A DNA stretch of 64,000 nt, from contig CAIWRI010000102.1 of the NCBI GenBank assembly GCA_903915035.1, positions 1 to 64,000 of the forward strand, in the 5' to 3' direction. The position numbers and the translations under genes are program-made. Of the stretch, positions 8,697 to 18,690 are shown piece after piece. A model generated the notes under the pieces. That model was given only the letters and a program-made list of their open reading frames with translations, made no database searches and was not told where the DNA came from. Numbering within the stretch: the stretch's first letter is position 1; the number at the start of each line of letters is the position of its first letter. Source of the stretch: an uncultured Nitrosomonadales bacterium. GTDB taxonomy: Bacteria; Pseudomonadota; Gammaproteobacteria; Burkholderiales; Gallionellaceae.

Positions 8697-11600
8697 TCAA
8701 TCTGCTGCAAAGGCGCATTCCGGCGCAGCAGGTTGAAGCGGGCCGTAGAAGCGAATCTGATTGCGTCCGGCGGCTTTAGCGCGATACATTGCACTATCCG
8801 CCTGCTTCATGATCTCATTCTGACTGTGGTTGAGAAACAGCGCCACCCCGATACTTGCGGTGCAATGATGTTCAACAATGCGCTCAGCGACGCCTTCATG
8901 GCAGATTGTCAACCGGTAAGGTTCGGCAAGCAGGTTGTGAATCTTTTCGGCGATACTTTCGGCGTGTAATGCTGATTCGGTTTTATCTACATTCAAATCA
9001 CCGAGCATCACGACAAACTCATCGCCGCCAAAGCGTGCAACAGTATCAATCTCGCGCATACAGCTCTTTAGCCGGTGGGCCACTTCGATCAGCAGCAAAT
9101 CGCCTACGCTGTGCCCATGCGTGTCATTGAGCGGTTTGAAATTATCCATATCAAGGAATAGCAGTGCGCCGTAGCGTCCGCTGCGACGACTGTTGGCCAT
9201 GGCCAGACTAAGCCTTTCATCTAACAGTCGCCGGTTGGGCAGTAACGTCAGCGCATCGTAAAAAGCCAGTTGATGCACCCTCGCTTCCATTTCGCGACGC
9301 CGGGTGATGTCAATAAAGGTGACGATCGCACCGCTAATCATCCCGTTATTCTCAATCGGCCTGGACCAGTATTCAACATCAAGCGCGGTGCTGTCACTGC
9401 GCCAGAACACATCGTCCGCGCAGTGTTCACCATCATGATGCGAAAGCGACTGATATATGCTGCATTCGGAAACAGCATGATTCGTACCATCGCGATGAGA
9501 ATGATGGATAAGTTCATGCAGATGTCTGCCGATGATTTGATCAGCACGATCGTAGCCTAGCATGCGCAGGAACGACTGATTGACAAAGGTACAGTGGCCT
9601 TGTCTGTCGATGCCAAAGGCACCTTCCGCCATCGAGTCGAGCAGCAGATTCAGCCTTTGATTGCTATTTTGCAATGCTGTTTCCGCCTGTTTGCGATCGG
9701 TAATATCAAGGAAAGTCCATAACGATTCGCCACTGGTCATGCTGAGCATTGCACCGCTCACGTTCACCCAGATGAGGCTGCCATCTTTGCGTCGATGTTC
9801 GAGCCGGGTGTGATAGATTTTGCCTGCATGCAACAGCGGATAGGCCTGCTCTCCGAATTCGCGACAGGCCTCTTCGCTGATAAAATTGTGCTGTGTGGGT
9901 TGCCCGGTCATCTCCCTTTTGTTGTAGCCCAGCATGTGTTCGAAGCACGGGTTTGCCCACAGAATGTGGCGATCTTTTACTTTGACGATGCCTACCAGAT
10001 CATTTTCCAGCATTGCTCTTTGTTCATAGACCAGCGTGCTGATCTGAGCTTCGTAATGTTTTTGTTCTGTAATGTCATAGAACCAGCCCAGAATGGCTTG
10101 CTGTTGTTCGAATTCCAGCGGCAAATAAGAAGCTAATGCCCATTTTGTAGCTGAGCCGTTATTGGGAATATTCAACTCAACCAGTTTATTGATGACCCGT
10201 TCACCTTTACCGACTTTTTCTATAATCTCTTTATATCCATTTGAATTAATATAAAATTTATCCAGATTGAGCCCGATCAACTGGTCGGCTGGCACGACAA
10301 TCAAATCAGAGTAAGCCTGGTTGGCGAATACAATTTGACCTGTCTGCAAGGTGGTGATGCGTACTGAAATCGGGCTGTTTTCCAACATGAAGCGAAAGCG
10401 TGATTCGCTTTGGGTCAATCTGCGAGTTCGGTCTATGACCTCGGACTCAATGCGAGCAGCGTGCCCGGTATCAATCAGCAGGAATGCGGCAAACAGGCCG
10501 GTGAATAAATTACCCAATATCAGAACGAACCAGCTTTGCCAGCTGCTGTGCTGTGCATAATAAGCCGGGGTGGGGGCAGTTTCCAGCCGGTAATGGCGGG
10601 TAGCGAAATCGAAATTATGCACATATAAGGCCTGCTGTGCTGCAAAGCTGGTATAGATGGTTTTTTGATCATCCAGATCGGTTAACCGCACATATAACAT
10701 TTGATTGGTGTTCCGTAGCGTTTTTTCGATAAAGTCACCCATGCGCAGCACGGTGAGCACAATATCTGAGTGCTCATCATGAGGTTTCGTCGCCAAAAGC
10801 AGTAACACACCAGCCTGTTGCTGCTTTTCCTGCACCAGTTTGACGGCTGAGGAGGCGACAATGCTGCCGGTTTGTTTCGCGCGGTTGATGGTTTCTTTGC
10901 GTTCATGGTTGGACGCAAGATCAAATCCCCATGCGGGTTCATTGCCGGCAAAGGGTTCGAGGTAGGTGACAGGATAAAATGAGTCGCGCTCAGCTGCATG
11001 CAACATTCGTCCGTTGGCCGTTCGTTCGCGTATGTCAAATTCAGGATGGCTCAGGTGTTGTGTCTCGACAAAGGCGGCTCGCTGGTCTGCTTTGATAAAG
11101 GGGATCCATTCCAGTGCTTGTATCATGGGGAAACGCTGCAGTGCTATTTGTACAAAATGGTGAAATTCGGCTGGTGTGACATGACCGCTTGTATCATGCA
11201 TAACAAACGCATCCACCTGTTCCAGTAACGACGTCTGTTCGTCCAGTTTGCCCTGAATCTGATCAACAGACTGCTGGGATAATTGCCGGAAATCGCTAAG
11301 CGATGCGGTATATTCCCATTGGCTGGCCTTGATATAAATGAAAATAAAGACGGCTAAAAATAGTACAACGGGTGTGAATACTGTGCTCAGGCGACTGCGC
11401 CACAGCGCGCGTGGTTTGGCTGACACGATCAAGGTAAGCGGGAACATCACCATGACACCCAGCGTATCGCCCAGCCACCAGGTGGCAAAACTGCCCGGTA
11501 AACCCGGACTGTCGATGATGCCCAGTGCCCATAATCCTGTTACGGATAGTGCAGCACTGCTCAGGCAAATGAACGGAGTGGCGAACAGGAAAAGCAAGAC

Positions 11601-12035
11601 GTCGCTTTTTTGATCAAGCGTGGTCGGATAACCTAGAAAATGTCGCAACAACCGGCCGCCGATGGCTGCTTGCAGCGTAGAGGCTGCGGCGATAATCAAT
11701 GCGGCCCAGAGATTGCTTTGGGCGGCGACAACCAACGCAGCGATGAAAATCCAAGGTAGAGTTCTTCTGCCTGCAATCAGTGCTGCGGCAACTGCAATGC
11801 CTGCCGGCAGGAAAATTGGCGCGGCATTCGCGGGCGGGAGTGCCAGCAGCACGCCTGACTTACCGGTAATAATATAAGCCGCAGTCAGCAGAATATAGGG
11901 GAAAAGGTCAGATTTATTAAGGAGCCAGCGAATCCGATTCAACAACATGACTAAATTTTCCCCACCTTCGCACTTAATAGTATTTTCTGAAAACTGACGG
12001 AAGAGATGCGTCTGTCTGGAGTCGTCAATGTTCAT
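8697..12035 (-). CDS. Diguanylate cyclase with MASE1-like membrane domain, CHASE-like domain, PAS repeats and GGDEF domain
   Basis: Multiple N-terminal TM helices, several PAS-like blocks, RxxD I-site (REID) five residues before GGDEF (ARFGGDEFVVMLGD); no EAL domain seen. Confidence 0.9.
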   Translation of the reverse strand: MNIDDSRQTHLFRQFSENTIKCEGGENLVMLLNRIRWLLNKSDLFPYILLTAAYIITGKSGVLLALPPANAAPIFLPAGIAVAAALIAGRRTLPWIFIAALVVAAQSNLWAALIIAAASTLQAAIGGRLLRHFLGYPTTLDQKSDVLLFLFATPFICLSSAALSVTGLWALGIIDSPGLPGSFATWWLGDTLGVMVMFPLTLIVSAKPRALWRSRLSTVFTPVVLFLAVFIFIYIKASQWEYTASLSDFRQLSQQSVDQIQGKLDEQTSLLEQVDAFVMHDTSGHVTPAEFHHFVQIALQRFPMIQALEWIPFIKADQRAAFVETQHLSHPEFDIRERTANGRMLHAAERDSFYPVTYLEPFAGNEPAWGFDLASNHERKETINRAKQTGSIVASSAVKLVQEKQQQAGVLLLLATKPHDEHSDIVLTVLRMGDFIEKTLRNTNQMLYVRLTDLDDQKTIYTSFAAQQALYVHNFDFATRHYRLETAPTPAYYAQHSSWQSWFVLILGNLFTGLFAAFLLIDTGHAARIESEVIDRTRRLTQSESRFRFMLENSPISVRITTLQTGQIVFANQAYSDLIVVPADQLIGLNLDKFYINSNGYKEIIEKVGKGERVINKLVELNIPNNGSATKWALASYLPLEFEQQQAILGWFYDITEQKHYEAQISTLVYEQRAMLENDLVGIVKVKDRHILWANPCFEHMLGYNKREMTGQPTQHNFISEEACREFGEQAYPLLHAGKIYHTRLEHRRKDGSLIWVNVSGAMLSMTSGESLWTFLDITDRKQAETALQNSNQRLNLLLDSMAEGAFGIDRQGHCTFVNQSFLRMLGYDRADQIIGRHLHELIHHSHRDGTNHAVSECSIYQSLSHHDGEHCADDVFWRSDSTALDVEYWSRPIENNGMISGAIVTFIDITRRREMEARVHQLAFYDALTLLPNRRLLDERLSLAMANSRRSGRYGALLFLDMDNFKPLNDTHGHSVGDLLLIEVAHRLKSCMREIDTVARFGGDEFVVMLGDLNVDKTESALHAESIAEKIHNLLAEPYRLTICHEGVAERIVEHHCTASIGVALFLNHSQNEIMKQADSAMYRAKAAGRNQIRFYGPLQPAAPECAFAAD

Positions 12036-12273
12036 TTTGTATCATTTTCAATAAAATTTCAACCATACAATGTATAAGGATTTTTGCCGGATTATCGTAT
12101 CAATGGGCTGAGACAATCAGCCAAATACGTGTAAGATGAGAGCATCGTTCATAGGCGTGTTGCTTACAGGCTTCAGGATAATTCCGGGCGATAGTTAAAA
12201 GGCAGCTCATCCGCTTGTTGCGGGATAATTCAGCCGTTAAATCATAAAATGATCTGCGGATAATTTTCAGGAG

Positions 12274-13671
12274 ATGATGTTGAAACTCTCTTTTCATGGT
12301 GCTGACAGGGGCGTGACCGGATCTTGTCATTTGCTCGAATGTGCAGGCTATCGCCTCCTGATCGATTGCGGCATGTTTCAGGGCGGCCGGGCGGCAGAAG
12401 AGGAGAACCTCAAGCCGTTTGGTTTCGATCCAGCACAAATTGACTTCGTGCTGCTCACGCACGCTCACCTTGATCATTGCGGACGCTTGCCGTTGCTTGG
12501 CAAACGTGGCTTTAAAGGTGAAATTGTGACTACCGCCGCTACACGTGAATTATCGCGTCTGGTGATGGTGGATTCTGCGCATCTTCAGGAAGAAGATGCA
12601 CGGAAAATGGCGGAAAGATCAAGGCATCATCGCAGGCATTCACCACCGGATGCGCCTTTGTATTCAATTCTCGATGCCTTTAATGTGCTGGATTCATTCG
12701 GACGCACGGTGCTGTATAACCAGTCGATAGCGCTGGCACCCGGTATCCGGGTTACTTTCCTTGATGCAGGCCATATATTGGGCTCGGCGAGTGTATTTCT
12801 GGAACTTGAAGAAAATGGTCAGCATCGCAGCATCTTATTTTCCGGTGATCTCGGTAATAGCGGACGTCCCTTATTGCGCGATCCTGTTACGCCGCTGACA
12901 GCCGATGTGGTGGTGATGGAAACCACCTATGGTGATCGCTTACACAAACCGATTACACACTCGGTGGACGAGTTTTTTGAGGCGATCAACGATACCTTCA
13001 GGCGGGGTGGCAATGTCGTCATACCTACTTTTGCCCTGGAAAGGGCACAGGAGTTGCTGTATTTTTTGCGAATAGGCGTAGAAAATGGCGCGCTATCGCG
13101 TGCAATTCAAGTCTTTCTTGATTCTCCCATGGCCATTTCAGCAACGGACATTTTTGAGCGTCATCCTGAATGCTATGAACCCGATATAGCCGAACTGTTT
13201 CGCGAGGGGCGTGACCCGTTTCATTTGCCGGGACTGCATTTTACCCGCGAGAGCATAGATTCGATAGCGATCAATCAGATCGCCGGTGGTGCGGTCATCA
13301 TGGCCGGCGCAGGGATGTGTACAGGCGGACGCATCAGACACCATCTTGAACATAATCTGGCGCGAAAAGACAGTAGCGTTATTTTTGTAGGGTATGCCGC
13401 TACGGGCACGCTGGCCCGCCAGCTTATTGATGGCGCAAAAGAGATTAAAATTCACGGGGAAGAGATTCCTGTACAAGCGAAAATTTATACCATTAATGGT
13501 TTTTCGGCGCATGCCGACCAGTCTGAACTGTTAGCCTGGCACAGCCAGATCGGTGGTAAGAAACGTACTTTTCTTGTTCATGGTGAAGAGCCAGGCATGC
13601 GTGTTTTTGCAGCTCTGCTTGCGGGGTTTCAGGTCGAGATGCCGGCGAAGAGTGAGGTTTTCGAATTGTGA
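12274..13671 (+). CDS. MBL-fold / beta-CASP RNA exonuclease (RNA-specific metallo-hydrolase)
   Basis: LTHAHLDHCGRLPLL, DAGHILGSASVFLE, GDLGNSGRPLL, ETTYGDRLHK, GYAATGTLARQLIDG, FSAHADQSELL. Confidence 0.92.
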   Translation: MMLKLSFHGADRGVTGSCHLLECAGYRLLIDCGMFQGGRAAEEENLKPFGFDPAQIDFVLLTHAHLDHCGRLPLLGKRGFKGEIVTTAATRELSRLVMVDSAHLQEEDARKMAERSRHHRRHSPPDAPLYSILDAFNVLDSFGRTVLYNQSIALAPGIRVTFLDAGHILGSASVFLELEENGQHRSILFSGDLGNSGRPLLRDPVTPLTADVVVMETTYGDRLHKPITHSVDEFFEAINDTFRRGGNVVIPTFALERAQELLYFLRIGVENGALSRAIQVFLDSPMAISATDIFERHPECYEPDIAELFREGRDPFHLPGLHFTRESIDSIAINQIAGGAVIMAGAGMCTGGRIRHHLEHNLARKDSSVIFVGYAATGTLARQLIDGAKEIKIHGEEIPVQAKIYTINGFSAHADQSELLAWHSQIGGKKRTFLVHGEEPGMRVFAALLAGFQVEMPAKSEVFEL

Positions 13672-13928
13672 GCATCAGTTCGAGCCGCTTATTTTTCCAT
13701 ACTCAGGATGATTTTGTGGTGCAATAAACTGATAGCCATATATATGATTTTCATTCCGTGATATTGTTGCTGAAATTTTGATTTACTAGCTTAAGTTGGC
13801 AGGGAGAAAAGGCTGTCTCGAGTATAGAATCTTGCAAGACGGTTCATAAATATATAGTTGTAATGCACTTGACTAGTATTACTTTCGTAGTAGAATAAGC
13901 GCGCTAAAAAGTAAACGAAAATATCGTG

Positions 13929-14096
13929 ATGCTCAAACCCGTTACCATCAGACTGGACGAGGATGAGGACAATAAACTCAAGGCGCAACAGGAATCTTTT
14001 GGCGATCCGGTCATCAATGTCGCTTATGTAATTCGTTCCTGTATCAGGGGCTTGGATCATTCCTGTCTTGTATGCGCAATTCAGGCTGGAATCTGA
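13929..14096 (+). CDS. Small 55-aa ribbon-helix-helix-like protein
   Basis: Read by eye: MLKPVTIRLDEDEDNKLKAQQESFGDPVINVAYVIRSCIRGLDHSCLVCAIQAGI*. VTIRLDEDEDNKL plus following helices resemble CopG/Arc. Below the ORF-track length cutoff. Confidence 0.5.
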   Translation: MLKPVTIRLDEDEDNKLKAQQESFGDPVINVAYVIRSCIRGLDHSCLVCAIQAGI

Positions 14097-14273
14097 AAAA
14101 TTATTTCGGAATGTTGGGTTTCATGGCTTAAGCCATTTTGTGCCATGAAGGATGTAGACATGTTTAATGAACAATCCGTGGGGAATGTGGAATGCCCACG
14201 GTCAGACTAGCGACGAAAGTACACCGGACGCGTCGTCCAAATCAAAAAAAATAACTAGAAAGGTAATCCGAAC

Positions 14274-14717
14274 ATGATGACCGAACAACAAATGCGCATG
14301 ATGATGGAGATGTTTAATAATCCCATGTTCAAGCAGGGTGCAAATGAGATGTTGAAAGCGACTCAGCAACAAGGCCTGGAGTCTGTCAACAAGTTCTGGG
14401 GGGTTACCACCGAAAAGGAAATCTTCCCCGGTGCAGAAAAGATGATGGAGCGCATGAGTGAGTTTTATAAGACTATGGGTTTTGTACCACAAGCCCGTGT
14501 CGATGAAGTAATGAAAGAAAATGCGACGCTGAAGAACGAAAACCAGATGCTGCGCGATACTATACGCGATTTGCAGCATCGCTTTATGGCTGAAAATGGT
14601 GCCAAGGCACAACAGGCATGGCAGGAAGTGGTCGATAAGCAACTCGAAATGAGCCGCGAAGTCACCAAGAGTTTTTTTGATGTACTGAAGCAAGGCGCAA
14701 CAACAAACGATAAGTAA
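14274..14717 (+). CDS. PHA-granule-associated / phasin-like coiled-coil protein
   Basis: Met/Gln-rich N-terminus, coiled-coil centre, first gene of the PHA locus. Confidence 0.6.
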   Translation: MMTEQQMRMMMEMFNNPMFKQGANEMLKATQQQGLESVNKFWGVTTEKEIFPGAEKMMERMSEFYKTMGFVPQARVDEVMKENATLKNENQMLRDTIRDLQHRFMAENGAKAQQAWQEVVDKQLEMSREVTKSFFDVLKQGATTNDK

Positions 14718-14741
14718 TCTATTTAATTAAAGGGAATCAAC

Positions 14742-15098
14742 ATGGAAAAGCAACTCGAAATTTTTGATGCGGTAGCGAACACACAGAAGCAAGTTTTCAA
14801 CAATCTGCTTTCAGCACAACAAGAACTGCGCGTGCAGTGGATTGATGGCATCAGCAAGACGCATGCTGCAATCACCAGCATCCCGGGTCTGCCGGAAAAC
14901 GCGCAAACCAAAGAAGCGCTGAGCCAGTTCAATATCTGGATGGGCAACGTGACCAACCAGTCACAAAACGCAACCGAAGAAGCACTGAAGGCACAGGAAA
15001 GCTGTATCAGTGCGTATGACAAGCAAGTGGCTGCCAGCCGCGACATCTTGAAAAATTTCATCGCGCTTAGCAGTGCTGTGCTGCCTAAAGCGGCCTGA
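14742..15098 (+). CDS. Phasin family protein (copy 1)
   Basis: FDAVANTQKQVFNNLLSAQQELRVQW...; strong paralogy to next ORF; PHA locus context. Confidence 0.75.
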   Translation: MEKQLEIFDAVANTQKQVFNNLLSAQQELRVQWIDGISKTHAAITSIPGLPENAQTKEALSQFNIWMGNVTNQSQNATEEALKAQESCISAYDKQVAASRDILKNFIALSSAVLPKAA

Positions 15099-15133
15099 AT
15101 CCCCCCGCTATAAACTTAACTTAAGGAAACCAC

Positions 15134-15478
15134 ATGAGTAAGCAACTTGAATATTTCGATGTTTTGGCTAATACGCAAAAACAGGCTTTTACCAACCTGC
15201 TTGATGCACAAAAGAACTTGCGCACACAATGGCAAGCCGCCATCAGCAAGACCAATGCTGCTTTCACCAGCATTCCCGGTCTGCCGGAAAATGCACAAAC
15301 GAAAGAAGCATTGAATCAATTCAACACCTGGTTCAGCACGGTTTCTTCAAGCTCACAAAACGCGACAGAAGAAGCACTCAAGGCACAGGAAAACTGGATC
15401 AGTGCGTATGACAAGCAACTGGCCGTCAGCCGCGATGTATTGAAGAGCTTTATTGACGTTGCCAATCCAGGCAAATAA
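15134..15478 (+). CDS. Phasin family protein (copy 2)
   Basis: FDVLANTQKQAFTNLLDAQKNLRTQW...SIPGLPENAQTKEALNQFN, near-parallel to copy 1. Confidence 0.75.
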   Translation: MSKQLEYFDVLANTQKQAFTNLLDAQKNLRTQWQAAISKTNAAFTSIPGLPENAQTKEALNQFNTWFSTVSSSSQNATEEALKAQENWISAYDKQLAVSRDVLKSFIDVANPGK

Positions 15479-15546
15479 GCATCACCGCGCCGGTGACAAT
15501 GCCGGCGCACAATCAATTTACCAAGCGCAATTAAAGAGGAACGATA

Positions 15547-16557
15547 GTGGAAAACCCGAGTGATTACTTTAATGGTTGGATAAAAACGCAACAACAGGCT
15601 TATGCTGCGTTGCAAAGCCAGATGCAGTCGCTGTACCCGAATACGACAGCTGTGAGCGACAATCCTTTGAGCAGCTGGAGCAAAGCCGTATTTGAGGCCT
15701 TCCCTGTCGGCGCTGACGCGAATCTGGCTAAAGATGTTTTTAGCAAATCTCTGTACAGCAATGAAGCGATGCAAAAACTGTTTGAAATGTGGCAGCCTTT
15801 GTTGAGCGCGATGCGCGAAAAAACACTGGAACCGGCTGATTTCAGCCAATACACCGATACAGCACAGAGCAAACAACTGTTCGACAAGATGTTCAGCTTT
15901 GATACCGAACTCTGGACTCAGATACAAAAGCAGGCGGCACAATTTTCCGACCTTGCCCGGCAAAACAGTCAGCCATGGGCGGAATCGCTGAAGAATCCCT
16001 CCCTGAATTTTGCAGACTATCAGCCGGATGCCATGGTCAAGCAAATGGAAGCGCTGAATGCCAAATTTGGTGACTCGGCAGGCAAACTGTTCGGGATGCC
16101 GGCGTTAGGCAAAGACCGTGAAAAAATTGAGCAGATGAATCGTTTTGCCAAGGCGATGTCGAGCTATGCAAGCCGCAATCTTGACTATCAGAAAATGATG
16201 CAGCAAACCGGCTCCGACGCGATGCAGTCGGTCGTGAAAACGCTGGCCGAGAAGAGCGCTTCAGGCGAAAAGTTTGAAAAGTTTGATGATTTTTTTGCGT
16301 TGTGGATTGATACCAACGAAAAAACCTTCAACAAATTGTTCTACACAGAAGAATTTTCGCAAAAGCGTAATGCGATGACCGCCGCGGGTTTTAACACACG
16401 CAAACTGTACCAGGAAATTATTGAAAGCCAACTGGTAGAATTGCCGATTGCACGACGTTCGGAAATGGATGAAGTCTACAAACTGGTCTACGATCTGCGC
16501 AAACAGGTAAAAATCCTCAACGCACAGGTTCAGGAACTGAAGAAGGAGCAACTGTGA
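15547..16557 (+). CDS. phaE: Class III PHA synthase subunit PhaE
   Basis: C-terminal RSEMDEVYKLVYDLRKQVKILNAQVQELKKEQL; 4-nt overlap with phaC. Confidence 0.88.
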   Translation: MENPSDYFNGWIKTQQQAYAALQSQMQSLYPNTTAVSDNPLSSWSKAVFEAFPVGADANLAKDVFSKSLYSNEAMQKLFEMWQPLLSAMREKTLEPADFSQYTDTAQSKQLFDKMFSFDTELWTQIQKQAAQFSDLARQNSQPWAESLKNPSLNFADYQPDAMVKQMEALNAKFGDSAGKLFGMPALGKDREKIEQMNRFAKAMSSYASRNLDYQKMMQQTGSDAMQSVVKTLAEKSASGEKFEKFDDFFALWIDTNEKTFNKLFYTEEFSQKRNAMTAAGFNTRKLYQEIIESQLVELPIARRSEMDEVYKLVYDLRKQVKILNAQVQELKKEQL

Positions 16558-17813
16558 TGAATAACCCGTTCGCAAATATGGATGCCAAGTCCGCCATGAA
16601 GTACTTCGGCGAAATGAACAGCAAGATGATGAAAGGCGCGACGCTGTTGACGGATGTTGAAGAAATCGACGTCGGCACCGCACCGAAAACACTGGTTTAC
16701 ACAGAAGACAAGCTGGCTGTCTACCATTATGCTTCTGACGCGAAAAATGCCTGTGGCATTCCCGTGCTGGTCGTTTATGCGCTGGTCAATCGTCCTTACA
16801 TGCTGGATATTCAGCCTGATCGCAGTTTCATCCGCAACCTGTTAAGCCAGGGACTGGATGTGTACATCATCGACTGGGGCTATCCTTCCGGTGCTGACCG
16901 TTATCTCAGTATGGATGACTACATCAACGGTTATCTGAATAACTGTGTGGACGCGGTATGCCGCGATGCAGCAAGCGACAAAGTCAGTCTGATGGGCGTC
17001 TGTCAGGGCGGTACTTTTTCGGCAATCTACTCAGCGTTGCATCCTGAGAAGGTTCACAGTCTGGTGACGCTGGTCGCGCCGTTCGACTTCTCCACCGATG
17101 AAGGCCTGTTGTTCAACTGGTCCAAGTCGATGGACGTGGATGCGCTGGTTGATGCCTACGGCGTTGTTCCGGGCAATCTGATGAACGATGGCTTCTTGAT
17201 GATGATGCCGTTCAATCTGAATATCAAGAAATATGTTGATATGCTGGATGTGATGGAAGATGAAGATAAGCTGCTGAATTTCCTGCGCATGGAAAAATGG
17301 ATTTTTGACAGCCCGGGTCAAGCCGGTGAATGTCTGCGCCAGTTCGTCAAGGACTGCTATCAGGCCAACAAACTGGTTCAGGGCACGCTGCAACTCGGCG
17401 ACAAGACGGTTGATCTGGGCAAAATCACCATGCCGATTTTGAACATCTACGGTTCAGGCGACCATATTGTTCCCCCTGCTGCGACCAAGCCGCTCAACGA
17501 TCTGGTCAGCTCGACGGATAAAACCCTGTACGAATTCAAGGGCGGTCACATCGGCGTATTCGTCGGCGCCCGTTCGCAAAAGGAATTGGCACCGGCAATA
17601 TCCCAATGGCTGATTGAACGCGATGCGCCTAAAGCCGCCAAAAAGCCGGCCAAGCCGGTGAAAGCCCCTGTGGCCAAGCCTGTTGAAGCGGCAAAACCGG
17701 CAGTCAAAGCAGCCAAGCCTGTTGAAGCAGCCAAGCCTGTTGAAGCAGCGAAGCCTGTCGAAGTAGCCAAGCCTGTTGAAGCGGCGAAGCCGGCAACGGA
17801 TAGCAAACCGTAA
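16554..17813 (+). CDS. phaC: Class III PHA synthase subunit PhaC with AKPVEA-repeat C-terminal tail
   Basis: GVCQGGTFSAIYSALHPEKV lipase-like box, YIIDWGYPSGADRYLSMDDYI, GGHIGVFVG; tail PAKPVKAPVAKPVEAAKP.... Confidence 0.93.
   Translation: MMNNPFANMDAKSAMKYFGEMNSKMMKGATLLTDVEEIDVGTAPKTLVYTEDKLAVYHYASDAKNACGIPVLVVYALVNRPYMLDIQPDRSFIRNLLSQGLDVYIIDWGYPSGADRYLSMDDYINGYLNNCVDAVCRDAASDKVSLMGVCQGGTFSAIYSALHPEKVHSLVTLVAPFDFSTDEGLLFNWSKSMDVDALVDAYGVVPGNLMNDGFLMMMPFNLNIKKYVDMLDVMEDEDKLLNFLRMEKWIFDSPGQAGECLRQFVKDCYQANKLVQGTLQLGDKTVDLGKITMPILNIYGSGDHIVPPAATKPLNDLVSSTDKTLYEFKGGHIGVFVGARSQKELAPAISQWLIERDAPKAAKKPAKPVKAPVAKPVEAAKPAVKAAKPVEAAKPVEAAKPVEVAKPVEAAKPATDSKP
17682..17800 (+). repeat. In-frame 18-nt repeat coding AKPVEA in the phaC tail
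   Basis: GCCAAGCCTGTTGAAGCA repeated with small variation. Confidence 0.85.
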
Positions 17814-17882
17814 TTAGCGGCGAAGAGACGGCGTGCTGTCGTCTCAACCAAATTAAAAAATGTTCACTAAGGGAATAACATC

Positions 17883-18626
17883 ATGACTAAACGCATTGCA
17901 TTAGTAACCGGCGGCACAGGTGGTTTGGGTAGCGCGATCTGTCGTCAACTGGCAGCAGATGGTTTTACCGTTGTTGCGAATTACATCAGTCAGGAAGAGG
18001 TCAGAGCCCAGGCTTGGCTGGTCGCTGAACGCGCAGCCGGACTTGACGTGCATATCGCGATGGCGGATGTATCGAATTTTGAATCCTGTACCGCGATGAT
18101 CGCCAAGATCAAGTCGGAACTCGGTGCCATCAGCGTTGTGGTGAACAATGCCGGGATCACCAAGGATGGCATGTTCAGGAAGATGCCGCTGGAAAACTGG
18201 ATGGATGTGCTGAACATCAATCTGAACAGCGTATTCAACGTCAGCCGTCCTGTTATTGAAGACATGCTGGCGGCGGGCTGGGGTCGTATTATCAATATGT
18301 CTTCGGTTAATGGTCAAAAGGGTCAGTTCGGACAGACCAACTACTCCGCGGCCAAAGCCGGCATGCACGGTTTTACCAAGGCACTGGCTCAGGAAACGGC
18401 TGCCAAGGGCGTCACTGTCAACACCATTTCACCGGGTTATGTTGGCACTGAAATGGTCATGGCCATCAAACAGGAAGTGCGCGATTCGATTATCGCCACC
18501 ATTCCGGTCGGTCGTCTGGGCAAGCCGGAAGAAATCGCCAAGCTGGTGTCCTACTTAGCGTCTGATGATGCCGCGTTCATCACCGGTGCTAACATCGCCA
18601 TCAACGGCGGTTTACACATGTGCTAA
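17883..18626 (+). CDS. phaB: Acetoacetyl-CoA reductase
   Basis: SDR fold: ALVTGGTGGLGSAICR, NNAGITKDGMFRKM, SSVNGQKGQFGQTNYSAAKAGMHGFTKAL. Confidence 0.93.
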   Translation: MTKRIALVTGGTGGLGSAICRQLAADGFTVVANYISQEEVRAQAWLVAERAAGLDVHIAMADVSNFESCTAMIAKIKSELGAISVVVNNAGITKDGMFRKMPLENWMDVLNINLNSVFNVSRPVIEDMLAAGWGRIINMSSVNGQKGQFGQTNYSAAKAGMHGFTKALAQETAAKGVTVNTISPGYVGTEMVMAIKQEVRDSIIATIPVGRLGKPEEIAKLVSYLASDDAAFITGANIAINGGLHMC

Positions 18627-18639
18627 GCACTGCCTCATA

Positions 18640-18670
18640 AAAAAAGCCCCGTCTGGTACGGGGCTTTTTT
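18640..18670. terminator. Bidirectional terminator between convergent phaB and phaA
   Basis: AAAAAAGCCCCGT-CTGGT-ACGGGGCTTTTTT. Confidence 0.9.
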
Positions 18671-18690
18671 ACTACCAGCTTGAAACGCGT

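Noticed and set aside
15316-16044. Minus-strand ORF of 242 aa opposite phasin copy 2 and phaE
   Set aside because: Antisense shadow ORF; the plus-strand genes are strongly supported.
17546-17851. Minus-strand ORF rich in ASTGLA repeats
   Set aside because: Simply the reverse complement of the AKPVEA-coding repeat in phaC.
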